From Homoserinimonas aerilata (GTDB lineage Bacteria > Actinomycetota > Actinomycetes > Actinomycetales > Microbacteriaceae), in NCBI RefSeq assembly GCF_006716125.1, contig NZ_VFOM01000004.1:62001-126000 (forward strand): DNA of 64,000 nucleotides, read 5' to 3'. Below, in pieces: positions 8,627-16,977 of this stretch. Position numbers and translations under genes: made by a program. The notes under the pieces were generated by a model. That model was not told the DNA's origin. It searched no databases and saw only the letters and a list, made by a program, of their open reading frames with translations. The first letter of the stretch is position 1, and the number at the start of each line of letters is the position of its first letter.

Positions 8627-9403
8627 TCAGCGCACGAGGTAGCCGCCGTCGACCGTGAGCACGTGGCCGTTGACGTAGTCGGATGCCCGGCTCGCGAGAA
8701 ACACGACGGCACCCATGAGGTCGGCGGGGTCACCCCAGCGGTCGGCGGGGATGTGGTCGAGCACCCTCTGGTTGGTCACCGGGTTCGAGCGGGTCTGCTC
8801 GGTGATCGCGGTCGCGAAATAGCCGGGCGCGATCGCGTTGACCTGGATGCCGTGCGAGCCGAGCTCGTCGGCGTAGGCCTTCGTGAAGCCGACGATGCCG
8901 TGCTTCGTCGCGGCGTAGGCGGGCGAGCCGAGCCCGCCCAGAAAGGAGAACAGCGACGCGATGTTGATGATCTTGCCGCTGCCGCGCTCGATCATGTGCG
9001 CTGCGGCCTCGTGCGCCAGCTCGAAGGCGGCGGTCAGGTTGACGGCGACCATCGGGTCCCACTCCCTGCGCCCGAATTCGGTGACGGATGCGAGCCTGCT
9101 GATTCCGGCGGAGTTCACGACCACGTCGACAGAGCCGAGGGTCTCGATGCAGCGCGCGATGACGGCCGCGGGCGTGCCCTCTTTGGTGAGGTCGGCATCC
9201 ATCTGCTCGTAGCGGCGACCCTCTGCGGTGACGAGGCGCTGCGTCTCACCGCCGTCGTCGAACATCCCGGGCACGAAGACGTCGGCCCCGGCCTTCGCCA
9301 GTGCGAGCGTGAACGCCCTGCCGAGGCCGGTGTTGCCGCCCGTGACGATCGCGTTCCTGCCCCTGAGGGAGAAGAAGTCGAGGGAGAAGTCGGTGGTTTC
9401 CAC
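8627..9403 (-). CDS. SDR-family oxidoreductase
   Basis: 258 residues, a classical short-chain dehydrogenase. The cofactor loop TGGNTGLGRAF lies near residue 21, NSAG near 93, and the catalytic Ser/Tyr/Lys in IASLFSFLGG and YAATKHG. IQVNAIAPGYFAT and the C-terminal VNGHVLTVDGGY are typical of KduD/FabG-like members. An Asp in the DADL element suggests NAD-type binding, but this is weak evidence. The start is GTG at 9403 with AAGGA 6 bases upstream. It sits between the aldehyde dehydrogenase and FAD oxidase genes in the operon and probably oxidises a secondary alcohol intermediate. Confidence 0.9.
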   Translation of the reverse strand: METTDFSLDFFSLRGRNAIVTGGNTGLGRAFTLALAKAGADVFVPGMFDDGGETQRLVTAEGRRYEQMDADLTKEGTPAAVIARCIETLGSVDVVVNSAGISRLASVTEFGRREWDPMVAVNLTAAFELAHEAAAHMIERGSGKIINIASLFSFLGGLGSPAYAATKHGIVGFTKAYADELGSHGIQVNAIAPGYFATAITEQTRSNPVTNQRVLDHIPADRWGDPADLMGAVVFLASRASDYVNGHVLTVDGGYLVR

Positions 9404-9433
9404 GCTGATCCTTGTCTGGTGTTGGTGCGAGGC

Positions 9434-10900
9434 TCAGGCCGCGAACGGGTCTGCGATGCCGATGTAGCGGGTCTCGAGGTACTCGTCGATGCCCTCGAAG
9501 CCGCCCTCGCGGCCGAGGCCCGACTGCTTGACGCCGCCGAACGGTGCAGCCGGGTTGGAGACGAGGCCCGTGTTGAGGCCGAGCATTCCGGTGTCGAGGC
9601 GCTCGGCCAGGCGCAGGCCTCGGTTCAGGTCGCGAGTGTAGGCGAAGCAGACGAGTCCGTACTCGCTGGCGTTGGCCATCCGGATGGCCTCATCTTCATC
9701 GCGGAACCGCACGATGGGGGCCACCGGGCCGAAGATCTCCTCCGTGAGGATGTGCGCCGTCGGGGGCACATCGGTGAGCACGGTCGCCGGGTAGAAGTAG
9801 CCGGGGCCCGCTGCAGCCTCGCCGCCGAGCGCCACGACGGCACCCTCGGAGACGGCGCCGGCGACAAGCTCGGCGACCTTGGTGCGGGTGGCCTCGTCGA
9901 CGAGCGGGCCGAGAGTCGTGCCCGGCTCGGTGCCCGCGCCCAGCTGGTATGAGCCCATGCGCTCGATCAGCTTCTCGCTGAACTCGTCGGCGACGGACTC
10001 GTGCACGAGAAAACGGTTCGCGGCGACGCACGCCTCTCCGCCGTTACGGAGCTTCGCGAGCAGCGCGCCCGAGACGGCCGCATCGATGTCGGCGTCATCG
10101 AAGACGAGGAACGGCGCATTGCCGCCCAGCTCCATCGACACACGAAGCACCTGCTCTGCGGATGCTGCGATGAGCCGCTTGCCGACCTCCGTCGAGCCCG
10201 TGAACGACAGCTTGCGCAGCCGCGCGTCCGCGATGAGCGGCCCCGTGACGGCGCCGGCGCGGGAGGTGGGGATGACGTTGACGACCCCGGCGGGAACGCC
10301 CGCATCCTCGAGCACCTGCGTGAACAGCAGCGCCGTGAGCGGGGTCAGCGCGGCCGGCTTGAGCACAGACGTGCAGCCCGCGGCGAGCGCCGGCGCGATC
10401 TTGCGCGTCGCCATCGCGAGCGGAAAGTTCCAGGGGGTGATGAACAGGCACGGCCCCACAGGGCGCCTCGCCACCAGCAGTCGGTTCGCCCCATCGGGGG
10501 CGGTCGCGTAGCGCCCGGAGACCCTCACGGCCTCCTCCGAGAACCAGCGCAGGAACTCCGCGCCGTAGGCGACCTCGGCCCGCGACTCGGCCAGCGGCTT
10601 GCCCATCTCCAGCGTCATCACGAGGGCGATCTGCTCGGTGCGCTCGACCGTGAGTTCGAAGGCTCGCCGCAGGATCTCGGCACGCGCCCGAGGCGCCGTT
10701 GCAGCCCATCCCTCCTGCGCGCGGTGTGCTGCCGCGAGCGCCGCCTCACCGTCTTCTGGGGTCGCATCCGCAACTCTGGCGATCACCTCACCGGTGGATG
10801 GGTCGACGACGTCGAATTCCTTACCCGAGGAGGCTGCCCGCCATTCGCCGTCGATGTAGAGGCGGGTGGGGGTGCCTGTGGGGAGATTGGTGCTTGTCAT
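9434..10900 (-). CDS. NAD(P)-dependent aldehyde dehydrogenase, GabD-like
   Basis: 488 residues, the standard ALDH size and closest in pattern to succinate-semialdehyde dehydrogenases. Visible features are the cofactor-binding FITPWNFPLAMATRKIAPAL, the SFTGSTEVGKRL loop, the catalytic Glu in SMELGGNAPFLVFDDAD, the catalytic Cys in GGEACVAANRFLVH and the C-terminal APFGGVKQSGLGREGG. It oxidises an aldehyde to a carboxylate; succinate semialdehyde is the default guess, but the operon may supply another aldehyde. A strong AGGAGGGA site precedes the ATG at 10900. It lies downstream of the HIBADH-like gene in the same transcript. Confidence 0.9.
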   Translation of the reverse strand: MTSTNLPTGTPTRLYIDGEWRAASSGKEFDVVDPSTGEVIARVADATPEDGEAALAAAHRAQEGWAATAPRARAEILRRAFELTVERTEQIALVMTLEMGKPLAESRAEVAYGAEFLRWFSEEAVRVSGRYATAPDGANRLLVARRPVGPCLFITPWNFPLAMATRKIAPALAAGCTSVLKPAALTPLTALLFTQVLEDAGVPAGVVNVIPTSRAGAVTGPLIADARLRKLSFTGSTEVGKRLIAASAEQVLRVSMELGGNAPFLVFDDADIDAAVSGALLAKLRNGGEACVAANRFLVHESVADEFSEKLIERMGSYQLGAGTEPGTTLGPLVDEATRTKVAELVAGAVSEGAVVALGGEAAAGPGYFYPATVLTDVPPTAHILTEEIFGPVAPIVRFRDEDEAIRMANASEYGLVCFAYTRDLNRGLRLAERLDTGMLGLNTGLVSNPAAPFGGVKQSGLGREGGFEGIDEYLETRYIGIADPFAA

Positions 10901-10955
10901 CGTGGTTCCCTCCTGGGTGCGGATGCGCGGTGTGATTCGCTGGGGTGGTGGGTCG

Positions 10956-11909
10956 TCAGACTGCCGCAGCGGTCATGGCGGGCTCAAGGCGGAGACTCGT
11001 GCCGAGGAGATCCTCGTAGAGCTTGAATGGCGTCATCTCGCCGGCACGGTCACCATAGGATGCCTTCGCCCGACGGTAGACCTGCTCGACGAGCGAGGAG
11101 AGCTCTGTTGGCACTCCGACCGAGCGGGCCAGGTCGACAGAGAGGCCCAGATCTTTGCAGGCGAGCGCGATGGCGAAGCCCTCGTCGTAGTCGCCATTCT
11201 CGAGAATGGAGAGCACGTCGCGCTCGATGAAGTTGCTGTTGGCGGGGCTCGCGATGAGGGAGTCACGCAGGACGCCCAGGTCGACCCCTGCGGCGGTTCC
11301 GACGGCAAGGACCTCGGCTGTGGCGACGAGGTGCGAGAACCAGAGCTGGTTGATCATGAGTTTGACCGCGTAGCCGGCACCGTGCCTGCCGACATGCAGG
11401 ATGCGATCCGGGTCGCCCATGGCCTCGAACACGGGGCGGAGTCGGTCCACATCGTCGGCGTCGCCGCCGACGAAGATCTGCAGCATGCCGTTCGCAGCGC
11501 CGACCGACATGCCGCTGACGGGGGCGTCGAGGATGTGCAGCCCGCGGTGGGCTTCGTCGCCGCGAACACGGTCGGCGACATCGGGCACCGAGGTGGACAT
11601 GTCGATCCAGGTGCCGCCGTCTGCGATGCCGGCAAGGATGCCGTCTGACCCGTGCACAACATCCGAGACATGCCGCGGTGTCGGCAGCATGGTGATCACC
11701 ACATCGCTCCCGGTCGCCACCGCTGCTGCGGTGTCGGCCCAGGTGGCGCCTGCGGCCACGGCCTCGTCGGCGGACTCCCTGCGGATGTCCGTGACGACGA
11801 GTCTGTAGCCGGCCTTCTGGAGGTTGCGGACCATGCCGGAACCCATGCTGCCGAGGCCGATGAATCCGATCACCGGAAGCTCGGCACCCGGAAGCGATGT
11901 GGTGCTCAT
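10956..11909 (-). CDS. Beta-hydroxyacid dehydrogenase (HIBADH family)
   Basis: 317 residues from the ATG at 11909; the frame is open further upstream but that part overlaps the Fae gene. The dinucleotide-binding GFIGLGSMGSGMV is followed by the substrate-binding DAPVSGMSVGAANG and by the catalytic Lys region GYAVKLMINQLW, where KLxxN is the family signature. Relatives include 3-hydroxyisobutyrate, tartronate-semialdehyde and 2-hydroxy-3-oxopropionate reductases. The partner aldehyde dehydrogenase directly downstream suggests that alcohol, semialdehyde and acid are consecutive. The start lies 2 bp after the Fae stop, so coupling is likely. Confidence 0.9.
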   Translation of the reverse strand: MSTTSLPGAELPVIGFIGLGSMGSGMVRNLQKAGYRLVVTDIRRESADEAVAAGATWADTAAAVATGSDVVITMLPTPRHVSDVVHGSDGILAGIADGGTWIDMSTSVPDVADRVRGDEAHRGLHILDAPVSGMSVGAANGMLQIFVGGDADDVDRLRPVFEAMGDPDRILHVGRHGAGYAVKLMINQLWFSHLVATAEVLAVGTAAGVDLGVLRDSLIASPANSNFIERDVLSILENGDYDEGFAIALACKDLGLSVDLARSVGVPTELSSLVEQVYRRAKASYGDRAGEMTPFKLYEDLLGTSLRLEPAMTAAAV

Positions 11910-11911
11910 TG

Positions 11912-12427
11912 TTATGCGTTCTCTTTCGTGCTCGTGTAGAAGGGGTTCCACGGGTGCTCGCGGGCTGCGATCACCTCGGATGTTGCCGGCAGGTTGGCGG
12001 CGCCGTTGCCGAGGGCGGTGCGGGTCGCCTCCCGGTTGTTGCGGTAGACGGCGTCGGCGTCGTCGGCTCCCGGGTTCACCCAGACGGCGGCGATGACCAC
12101 ATGCGTGTCTGCCTGCTCTGCCGAGATGATTCCGTCGGCGAGGGCATCCGCGACTCCCGCCGCGACTCCGGCCTGCGCCGGACCCCAGATGTGGTTGCCG
12201 TGCTCGTCGCCAGCGGGTGCCGCCTTCGTGACGAACAACGTGAGCGGTTTCACGGGCAGCGAGGGGCGCAGCACGGCGACGAACGGCACATGCCCCTCAC
12301 TGGGTGATGCGAGGGCTGTCGCCCAGGCGGTGCCCGCCGGCCCATCACGGTGCCCGAAGACGGTGTTGATGTGCGCGGCGTTCACCCCCTCGGAGATGAA
12401 GCTCTCACCGATCTGCATGGTTGTCAC
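11912..12427 (-). CDS. Formaldehyde-activating enzyme (Fae) homologue
   Basis: 171 residues. The stretch MQIGESFISEGVNAAHINTV, followed by GPAGTAWATAL, matches the start of Fae, including the His of NAAH, which corresponds to the catalytic His17 of methylotroph Fae. WGPAQAGVAAGVADALADGI is the equivalent of the FGPAQHGVAMAVQDAV region. Fae condenses formaldehyde with tetrahydromethanopterin; stand-alone homologues in other bacteria have no firmly known role. I chose GTG at 12427: it overlaps the preceding stop (TAGTG) and has AGGGA 8 bases upstream, whereas the ATG at 12418 has no such site. No methanol, methylamine or pterin genes are in the window, so the reason for an Fae in this operon is unclear. 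Confidence 0.85.
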   Translation of the reverse strand: MTTMQIGESFISEGVNAAHINTVFGHRDGPAGTAWATALASPSEGHVPFVAVLRPSLPVKPLTLFVTKAAPAGDEHGNHIWGPAQAGVAAGVADALADGIISAEQADTHVVIAAVWVNPGADDADAVYRNNREATRTALGNGAANLPATSEVIAAREHPWNPFYTSTKENA

Positions 12428-13365
12428 TAGATGAGTCCCTGATCTTCGAGCCACGCGATCGCGACATCTTCGGGGTCTTCGCCGTCGACGTCGACCTGCT
12501 GGTTGAGTGACTGCATGACCTCGGTGGTGAGGAGCGGCGACAGCTTCGCCATGACCGTTGCGATGGCCGGGTACTTGTCGAGAGTCGCCTGCTTGAGCGT
12601 GAAACCACCCTGGTAGCTGGGGAAGAAGTTCTCGTCGTCTTCCATCACCACGAGGTCGAGCGCGCTGATGCGGCCGTCGGTCTGGAACACCTCGCCGAAG
12701 TTGCAGTCATCGCCCTTCTGGGTGGCCGTGTAGATGACGCCCGTGTCGAGCATGGTCAAGCCCTTTGAGTCGTCGGCCGCAAACCCGTAGGCGGCCTTGA
12801 GCCCGGGCCATCCGTCGTCGCGTGTCGAGAATTCGCTCTCGATGCAGAAGGTCTGGTCGGCGGCGGGCAGCTTGGCCACATCGCTGAGCGTCTTCACGCC
12901 AAGCTTGTCGGCTTCACTCTTGCGGACGGCGAACGCGTAGGTGTTGTTGAACGGTGCCGCGTCGAGCCAGGCGATGTCTTTCTTCGCGTCGGCCTCCTTG
13001 ACGGCATCGAACTGCTCCTGCACGCCCTTCACGGGTGCCGTGTTGCCGTTGTAGGTGACCCACGAGGTGCCCGTGTACTCCCAGTAGCCGAGGAACTGGT
13101 CGTTCTCGAGTGCCTGGCGCACGTTGGCGGAGCCGACGAGCTTAATGTTCGCCTCCACGTCGGCGCCGTTCGCGTTCAGAAGTTCCGCCGTCATGTAGGC
13201 GAGGATGTACTGCTCGGCGAAGTCCTTCGCGCCGATCTCACCTGTGAGACCGCTCAGTTCGCCGCTGCCGCCGTCGGATCCGCCGTCGGATCCGGTGGAG
13301 CATCCGGTGAGGATGAGGGCGCCGGCTGCGATGGCGGCGAATGTTCCGAGAACATGTTTCTTCAT
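12427..13365 (-). CDS. Osmoprotectant-type ABC substrate-binding lipoprotein
   Basis: 312 residues. The lipoprotein signal ends in LTGCS (Cys22), followed by a Gly/Ser-rich linker. The mature protein belongs to the OpuAC/ProX-like family: IGAKDFAEQYILAYMTAELL, SANVRQAL, LGYWEYTGTSW, LAPF-like DAAPFNNTYAFAVRK and, near the end, SLNQQVDVDGEDPEDVAIAWL. The family binds quaternary ammonium compounds such as glycine betaine, choline or carnitine through a cage of aromatic residues. GAAAGG precedes the ATG. The gene is third-from-last of the transporter set and feeds the two permeases and ATPase encoded upstream. Confidence 0.92.
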   Translation of the reverse strand: MKKHVLGTFAAIAAGALILTGCSTGSDGGSDGGSGELSGLTGEIGAKDFAEQYILAYMTAELLNANGADVEANIKLVGSANVRQALENDQFLGYWEYTGTSWVTYNGNTAPVKGVQEQFDAVKEADAKKDIAWLDAAPFNNTYAFAVRKSEADKLGVKTLSDVAKLPAADQTFCIESEFSTRDDGWPGLKAAYGFAADDSKGLTMLDTGVIYTATQKGDDCNFGEVFQTDGRISALDLVVMEDDENFFPSYQGGFTLKQATLDKYPAIATVMAKLSPLLTTEVMQSLNQQVDVDGEDPEDVAIAWLEDQGLI

Positions 13366-13411
13366 ATCCGTTTACCTTTCAGGTGATTGTGATTGCAGGG
13401 GTGTTGGGGTC

Positions 13412-14203
13412 TTACATTCCTCGCGGCCGCACCCACTCCTCGACGAGGCCCGCAAGCCAGTCGATGAGCACGGCGATCGAGGCGACGAGCACGGCGCCCA
13501 CCACGAGGACGGGGTACCGCTGAAGCTTCAGGCCGTTGATGATCATGTCGCCGAGGCCGCCCGCATTGATGAACGTGGCGACCGTGGCGACACCGACGGC
13601 GAAGACGAGGGCCGTGCGGAGGCCCGCCAGGATGACCGGCGAGGCCAGCGGCAGTTCGACGCGGCGCAGCACCTGGCCCGGGGTCATTCCCATGCCGCGT
13701 GCTGACTCTTTGACGTTCGCATCCACCTGCTCAAGGCCGGCCATGGTGTTGCGCAGAACCGGGAGGAAAGAGTAGGCGACAAGCGCGACGAGTGCCGTCG
13801 CGAAGCCCGTCTGCCACACGATGGCGAGCAGGATGACGACACCGATCGCCGGCGTCGCCTGACCGACATTCGCGATGCCGACAATGACGGCCGTGAACAC
13901 TCGCGACTTCGAGCGGGTCACCGCGATACCGGCGGGGATGGCCAGGGCGGCCACCAGAAGGGACGCGGCGACGGTGAGCACCAGATGCTCGCGGATGCGC
14001 GCCACAATGTAGTCGGCGTTGAGCGTGCGCTGCTCGATCGAGTCGAGCTGAAGACTCGACACCCACGCCCACGTCGCCAACAGCACGACCACGACGATCA
14101 CGAGCGGCATGAAGCGGCGGATGCGCGCCCAGGTTCGACGCGCCGGCCGAGTGTCAGTGACCGTCTTCACCACTGTGGTTGGCGATTCAACGACGGACAT
14201 CAT
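13412..14203 (-). CDS. ABC transporter permease (OpuCB/CD-type)
   Basis: 263 residues with about six membrane helices after a basic cytoplasmic N-terminus. The family loop that contacts the ATPase is visible as GLEQVDANVKESARGMGMTP (about residue 150), followed by QVLRRVELPLASPVILAGLRTA, given here in two parts (QVLRRVELPLA and SPVILAGLRTA). The C-terminus GLGDMIINGLKLQRYPVLVVG is typical of osmoprotectant permeases. The ATG at 14203 overlaps the stop of the ATPase gene. It forms a heterodimeric channel with the permease at 15228. Confidence 0.92.
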   Translation of the reverse strand: MMSVVESPTTVVKTVTDTRPARRTWARIRRFMPLVIVVVVLLATWAWVSSLQLDSIEQRTLNADYIVARIREHLVLTVAASLLVAALAIPAGIAVTRSKSRVFTAVIVGIANVGQATPAIGVVILLAIVWQTGFATALVALVAYSFLPVLRNTMAGLEQVDANVKESARGMGMTPGQVLRRVELPLASPVILAGLRTALVFAVGVATVATFINAGGLGDMIINGLKLQRYPVLVVGAVLVASIAVLIDWLAGLVEEWVRPRGM

Positions 14204-15231
14204 CCACGCTCCCGGATGCGCGGGGCGACTCCTCCGAGTGCCGCGGAGATGGCCGCATGGTTGATGGATCCGACGACGCGGCCGGCATCCGAAACGTCCA
14301 CCCGCTCGGCCCCTGTGAGCACCAGAAGGTCGATCGCATCCCGAAGCGAGGCCGCGGCATCCACCGAGGCGGAGCCGTCGATCCCCGTCGGCTGGCCCAG
14401 TTTCGCGTCAACGACCGGGATGAGCGCCAACCGCTTCAGTGCGGCGCCCTGCCCGATGAACGACGACACATAGTCGTTGGCGGGGGCCGCCAGGATGTTC
14501 GCCGGGGTGTCGAACTGCTCGATGCGGCTGCGTTCGCTCAGCACCGCGATGCGATCGCCGAGCCGGATGGCCTCCTCGAAGTCGTGCGTGACGAAGATGA
14601 TGGTTTTGCCGATCTCCGCCTGCAGCCGCAGGAACTCGGCCTGCAGTTTCTCGCGGGTGATCGGGTCGGTCGCGCCGAACGGCTCATCCATGAGCATCAC
14701 GGGCGGATCAGCGGCGAGCGCGCGGGCCACACCGACGCGCTGCTGCTGACCGCCGGAGAGCTGGCGCGGGTAGCGCTTTGCGAACACGCCCGGGTCGAGT
14801 TGCACGGTTGTGAGCAGTTCCTCAACGCGCTCGGCCGTGCGCTGCTTCGACCAGCCCAGCAGCCGCGGCACGGTCGCGATGTTCTCCGCGATGGTGAGAT
14901 GCGGAAACAACCCGATCTGCTGGATGACGTAGCCGATGTGACGACGAAGCTCATTGGGGTTGAGTGAGAGAACGTCGCGGCCGTCGATACGGATCGCCCC
15001 CGACGACGGCTCGATGATCCGGTTGATCATCTTCATGGTTGTCGTCTTGCCGCATCCGCTCGGCCCGACAAGCATGACAAGTTCGCCCGGCTCGATCGTC
15101 ATAGAGAAACGCTCGACGGCGGGAACCGGCTGGCCGGGGTAAACCTTCGAGACCTCGTCCAGTTCGATGCCGACGGCGCCTTCGGATGCCGGCCGTGCGG
15201 AGAGACTGCCGGTTTCGGTGATTTCGGTCAC
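14200..15231 (-). CDS. ABC transporter ATP-binding protein with CBS-like tail
   Basis: 343 residues from GTG at 15231, which overlaps the permease stop by four bases (GTGA). Walker A is GPSGCGKTTTMKMINR, the signature LSGGQQQRVGVARAL, Walker B PVMLMDEPFGATDP and the switch His is in FVTHDFEEA, all as in OpuCA/ProV-type ATPases. The last 100 residues end in a single CBS-like half (SASVDAAASLRDAIDLLVLTGA...), which in OpuA/OpuC senses ionic strength or cyclic di-AMP; only a partial pair is visible here. The frame stays open to 15474, but that part is the permease in another frame. Confidence 0.93.
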   Translation of the reverse strand: MTEITETGSLSARPASEGAVGIELDEVSKVYPGQPVPAVERFSMTIEPGELVMLVGPSGCGKTTTMKMINRIIEPSSGAIRIDGRDVLSLNPNELRRHIGYVIQQIGLFPHLTIAENIATVPRLLGWSKQRTAERVEELLTTVQLDPGVFAKRYPRQLSGGQQQRVGVARALAADPPVMLMDEPFGATDPITREKLQAEFLRLQAEIGKTIIFVTHDFEEAIRLGDRIAVLSERSRIEQFDTPANILAAPANDYVSSFIGQGAALKRLALIPVVDAKLGQPTGIDGSASVDAAASLRDAIDLLVLTGAERVDVSDAGRVVGSINHAAISAALGGVAPRIRERG

Positions 15232-15890
15232 TTCAACCCCTTCGAGATGGTGAGTCGTGCGATGAGCAGGAAGGCCGCGTCGAGGAGGAGAGCCAGAAGC
15301 AGTACCCCGACGGTGCCGGTGAGCGCGTAGTTGAGAGCGTTCTTGGAGCCCAGCGAGGAGAGCCCCTTGAAGATGTACTGGCCGAGCCCCGGGCCGGCCA
15401 CGTAGGCGGCGATCGCTGCGATTCCGACCGTGAGCTGGGCAGCGACCCGGATGCCGGTGAGAATGACGGGCCACGCGATCGGCAGCTGCATGGTGAACAG
15501 AACCCGCAGCGGGCCCATGCCGACGCCGCGCGCCGATTCGAGAATGGGGAGTGGCACCTCGCGCAGGCCGACGACGGTGTTGCGCACTATCGGGAGCAGC
15601 GAGTAGAAGACCAGCGCGACAACTGAGGGCCCCCAGCCGAGACCCAGCAGCGGGCTCAGCAGGGCGAGCAGCGCGAGTGACGGGATGGTGAGCATCACGG
15701 CGGTTGCGGAGATCGACACCGAGCGGGCGACCGGCTTGTTCCAGACGAGCATTCCGATTCCGACGCCGATGATGAGGGCGATCGCGAGGGAGATGAGCAC
15801 AACGAGCAGGTGCTCCCCGGCGAGTTCGAGGACATCGTCATAGCGGCGACCGAGGAACGTGACCAGACCTTCCCAGTCGAAGCCTGTCAT
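15228..15890 (-). CDS. ABC transporter permease, first gene of the cassette operon
   Basis: 220 residues, about six hydrophobic segments, with the coupling loop GLREVPLPILESARGVGMGP followed by LRVLFTMQLPIAWPVILTGI, a pattern shared with the other permease. It pairs with that protein to import a probable quaternary ammonium or related compound. I chose the ATG at 15890 because AGGAGG lies exactly 6 bases upstream; the frame is open to 15953 without a better site. It is the promoter-proximal gene of a ten-gene minus-strand unit and is divergent from the IclR gene, from which it is probably regulated. Confidence 0.92.
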   Translation of the reverse strand: MTGFDWEGLVTFLGRRYDDVLELAGEHLLVVLISLAIALIIGVGIGMLVWNKPVARSVSISATAVMLTIPSLALLALLSPLLGLGWGPSVVALVFYSLLPIVRNTVVGLREVPLPILESARGVGMGPLRVLFTMQLPIAWPVILTGIRVAAQLTVGIAAIAAYVAGPGLGQYIFKGLSSLGSKNALNYALTGTVGVLLLALLLDAAFLLIARLTISKGLK

Positions 15891-15967
15891 CTGGTACCTC
15901 CTGTCTCGACTCTGAGTGTGCGCCGGGAACGACGACACTCTGAAGATAACCACGTAACGCCATTTTC

Positions 15968-16009
15968 ACAACAGAGGTTGTCTATATGGCAACACATGGT
16001 TAGTGTTGC
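15968..16009. promoter_or_regulatory. Two inverted repeats in the IclR/cassette divergent promoter
   Basis: ACAAC-AGAG-GTTGT (15968-15981) and GCAACAC-ATGGTTA-GTGTTGC (15989-16009) are perfect inverted repeats between the divergent operon and the IclR gene. The second ends four bases before the IclR ATG. IclR proteins commonly bind such sites beside their own gene. The assignment is inferred. Confidence 0.6.
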
Positions 16010-16013
16010 TCTC

Positions 16014-16880
16014 ATGGCAGCAGCACCCAACGCCCCAGTGAGCCGCAAAAACTCATCCGGCCTCACCCGCGACGTCGAGATCCTCGAACTACTCGGCGAC
16101 GCCGAAGCATTCCGCAACGGCGGACTCACCGTCACCCGCATCGCCGAAATCACCGGACGCGACAAAGCAGTTATCTCCCGCGCCCTCGCAACCCTCGCCG
16201 CATCCGACATCATCGAACGCGACGAAGACACCCTCAACTACCGCCTCGGCTCGCGGCTCTACGCCCTCGCCGCCCGAACATCGCAAGCCACCCTCGCCGC
16301 CCAATCACGCACCTCGCTGCGCCACATCGCCCAATCGACACGCGAAACCACCCACCTCTGCGTGCTCCGCGGCGGCAACGTCCTCACCCTCATCAGCGAA
16401 CTCAGCTCCCACGAATTCCGCACCACCGGCTGGGAAGGCATCACCACCGCCGGCTGGCGCACCCCCTCCGGCCGCGTACTCATCAGCGACTGGGACGAAA
16501 CATCCATCGCCCACTGGTACAACCAGCACGGGCGAGACAGAGCACTCCTCGGCCCACTCGACCCGGCGCTCGCCTCAGCCGGCTTCGCCGTGCTCGACAG
16601 CCCGCCCGCCGACAAAGCCGTCGTCACAGACCTGGCCAGCCTCATGGCCGAGATCGACCGCATCCGCACCCGCGGCTACGCCCTGCTCGACGAAGAACTC
16701 GAGATCGGCGTCGTCGGGGCATCCGCACCCGTCATCGACTTCACCGGGCGCATCGTCGCCGCCGTCAACGTGAGCGGACCCAAATCGCGCATCGGGCACC
16801 GGCTCGACGCGCTCGGCTCATTCGTCGCGCGGGCGGCGGCCGGGCTGTCGGCCTCCATCGGAGGGCCGGCGGTGCGCTGA
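16014..16880 (+). CDS. IclR-family transcriptional regulator
   Basis: 288 residues. The N-terminal winged helix is seen in RDVEILELLGDAEAFRNGG through TRIAEITGRDKAVISRALAT and the wing LNYRLGSRLYAL. The C-terminal IclR effector domain contains ETTHLCVLRGGNVL, RTPSGRVLISDW (the TA.GKA-type segment) and GYALLDEELEIGVVGASAPV. It probably represses or activates the divergent catabolic operon in response to its substrate. The ATG at 16014 is preferred over that at 15996, which lies inside the palindrome 15989-16009. The stretch is unusually rich in CGC/CTC codons with C-ending third bases. Confidence 0.92.
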   Translation: MAAAPNAPVSRKNSSGLTRDVEILELLGDAEAFRNGGLTVTRIAEITGRDKAVISRALATLAASDIIERDEDTLNYRLGSRLYALAARTSQATLAAQSRTSLRHIAQSTRETTHLCVLRGGNVLTLISELSSHEFRTTGWEGITTAGWRTPSGRVLISDWDETSIAHWYNQHGRDRALLGPLDPALASAGFAVLDSPPADKAVVTDLASLMAEIDRIRTRGYALLDEELEIGVVGASAPVIDFTGRIVAAVNVSGPKSRIGHRLDALGSFVARAAAGLSASIGGPAVR

Positions 16881-16897
16881 GGGCGCGGCTTTCGCTG

Positions 16898-16954
16898 TCG
16901 AGTACGGCAAACGGATGCTCGGAGGCGGCCGGAACAGCCGAAAGGCGTACTCGA
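16898..16954. repeat. Repeat family B, copy 1 (57 bp, terminal inverted repeats)
   Basis: It starts TCGAGTACG and ends CGTACTCGA, a perfect 9-bp terminal inverted repeat. The inside carries CAAACGGATGCTC and CCGAAAGGCGTAC, shared with copies at 33203-33261 and 37151-37207. It lies between the convergent IclR and panC genes. Confidence 0.9.
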
Positions 16955-16977
16955 CCCGCTGGGTAACTCTGGTGGCA

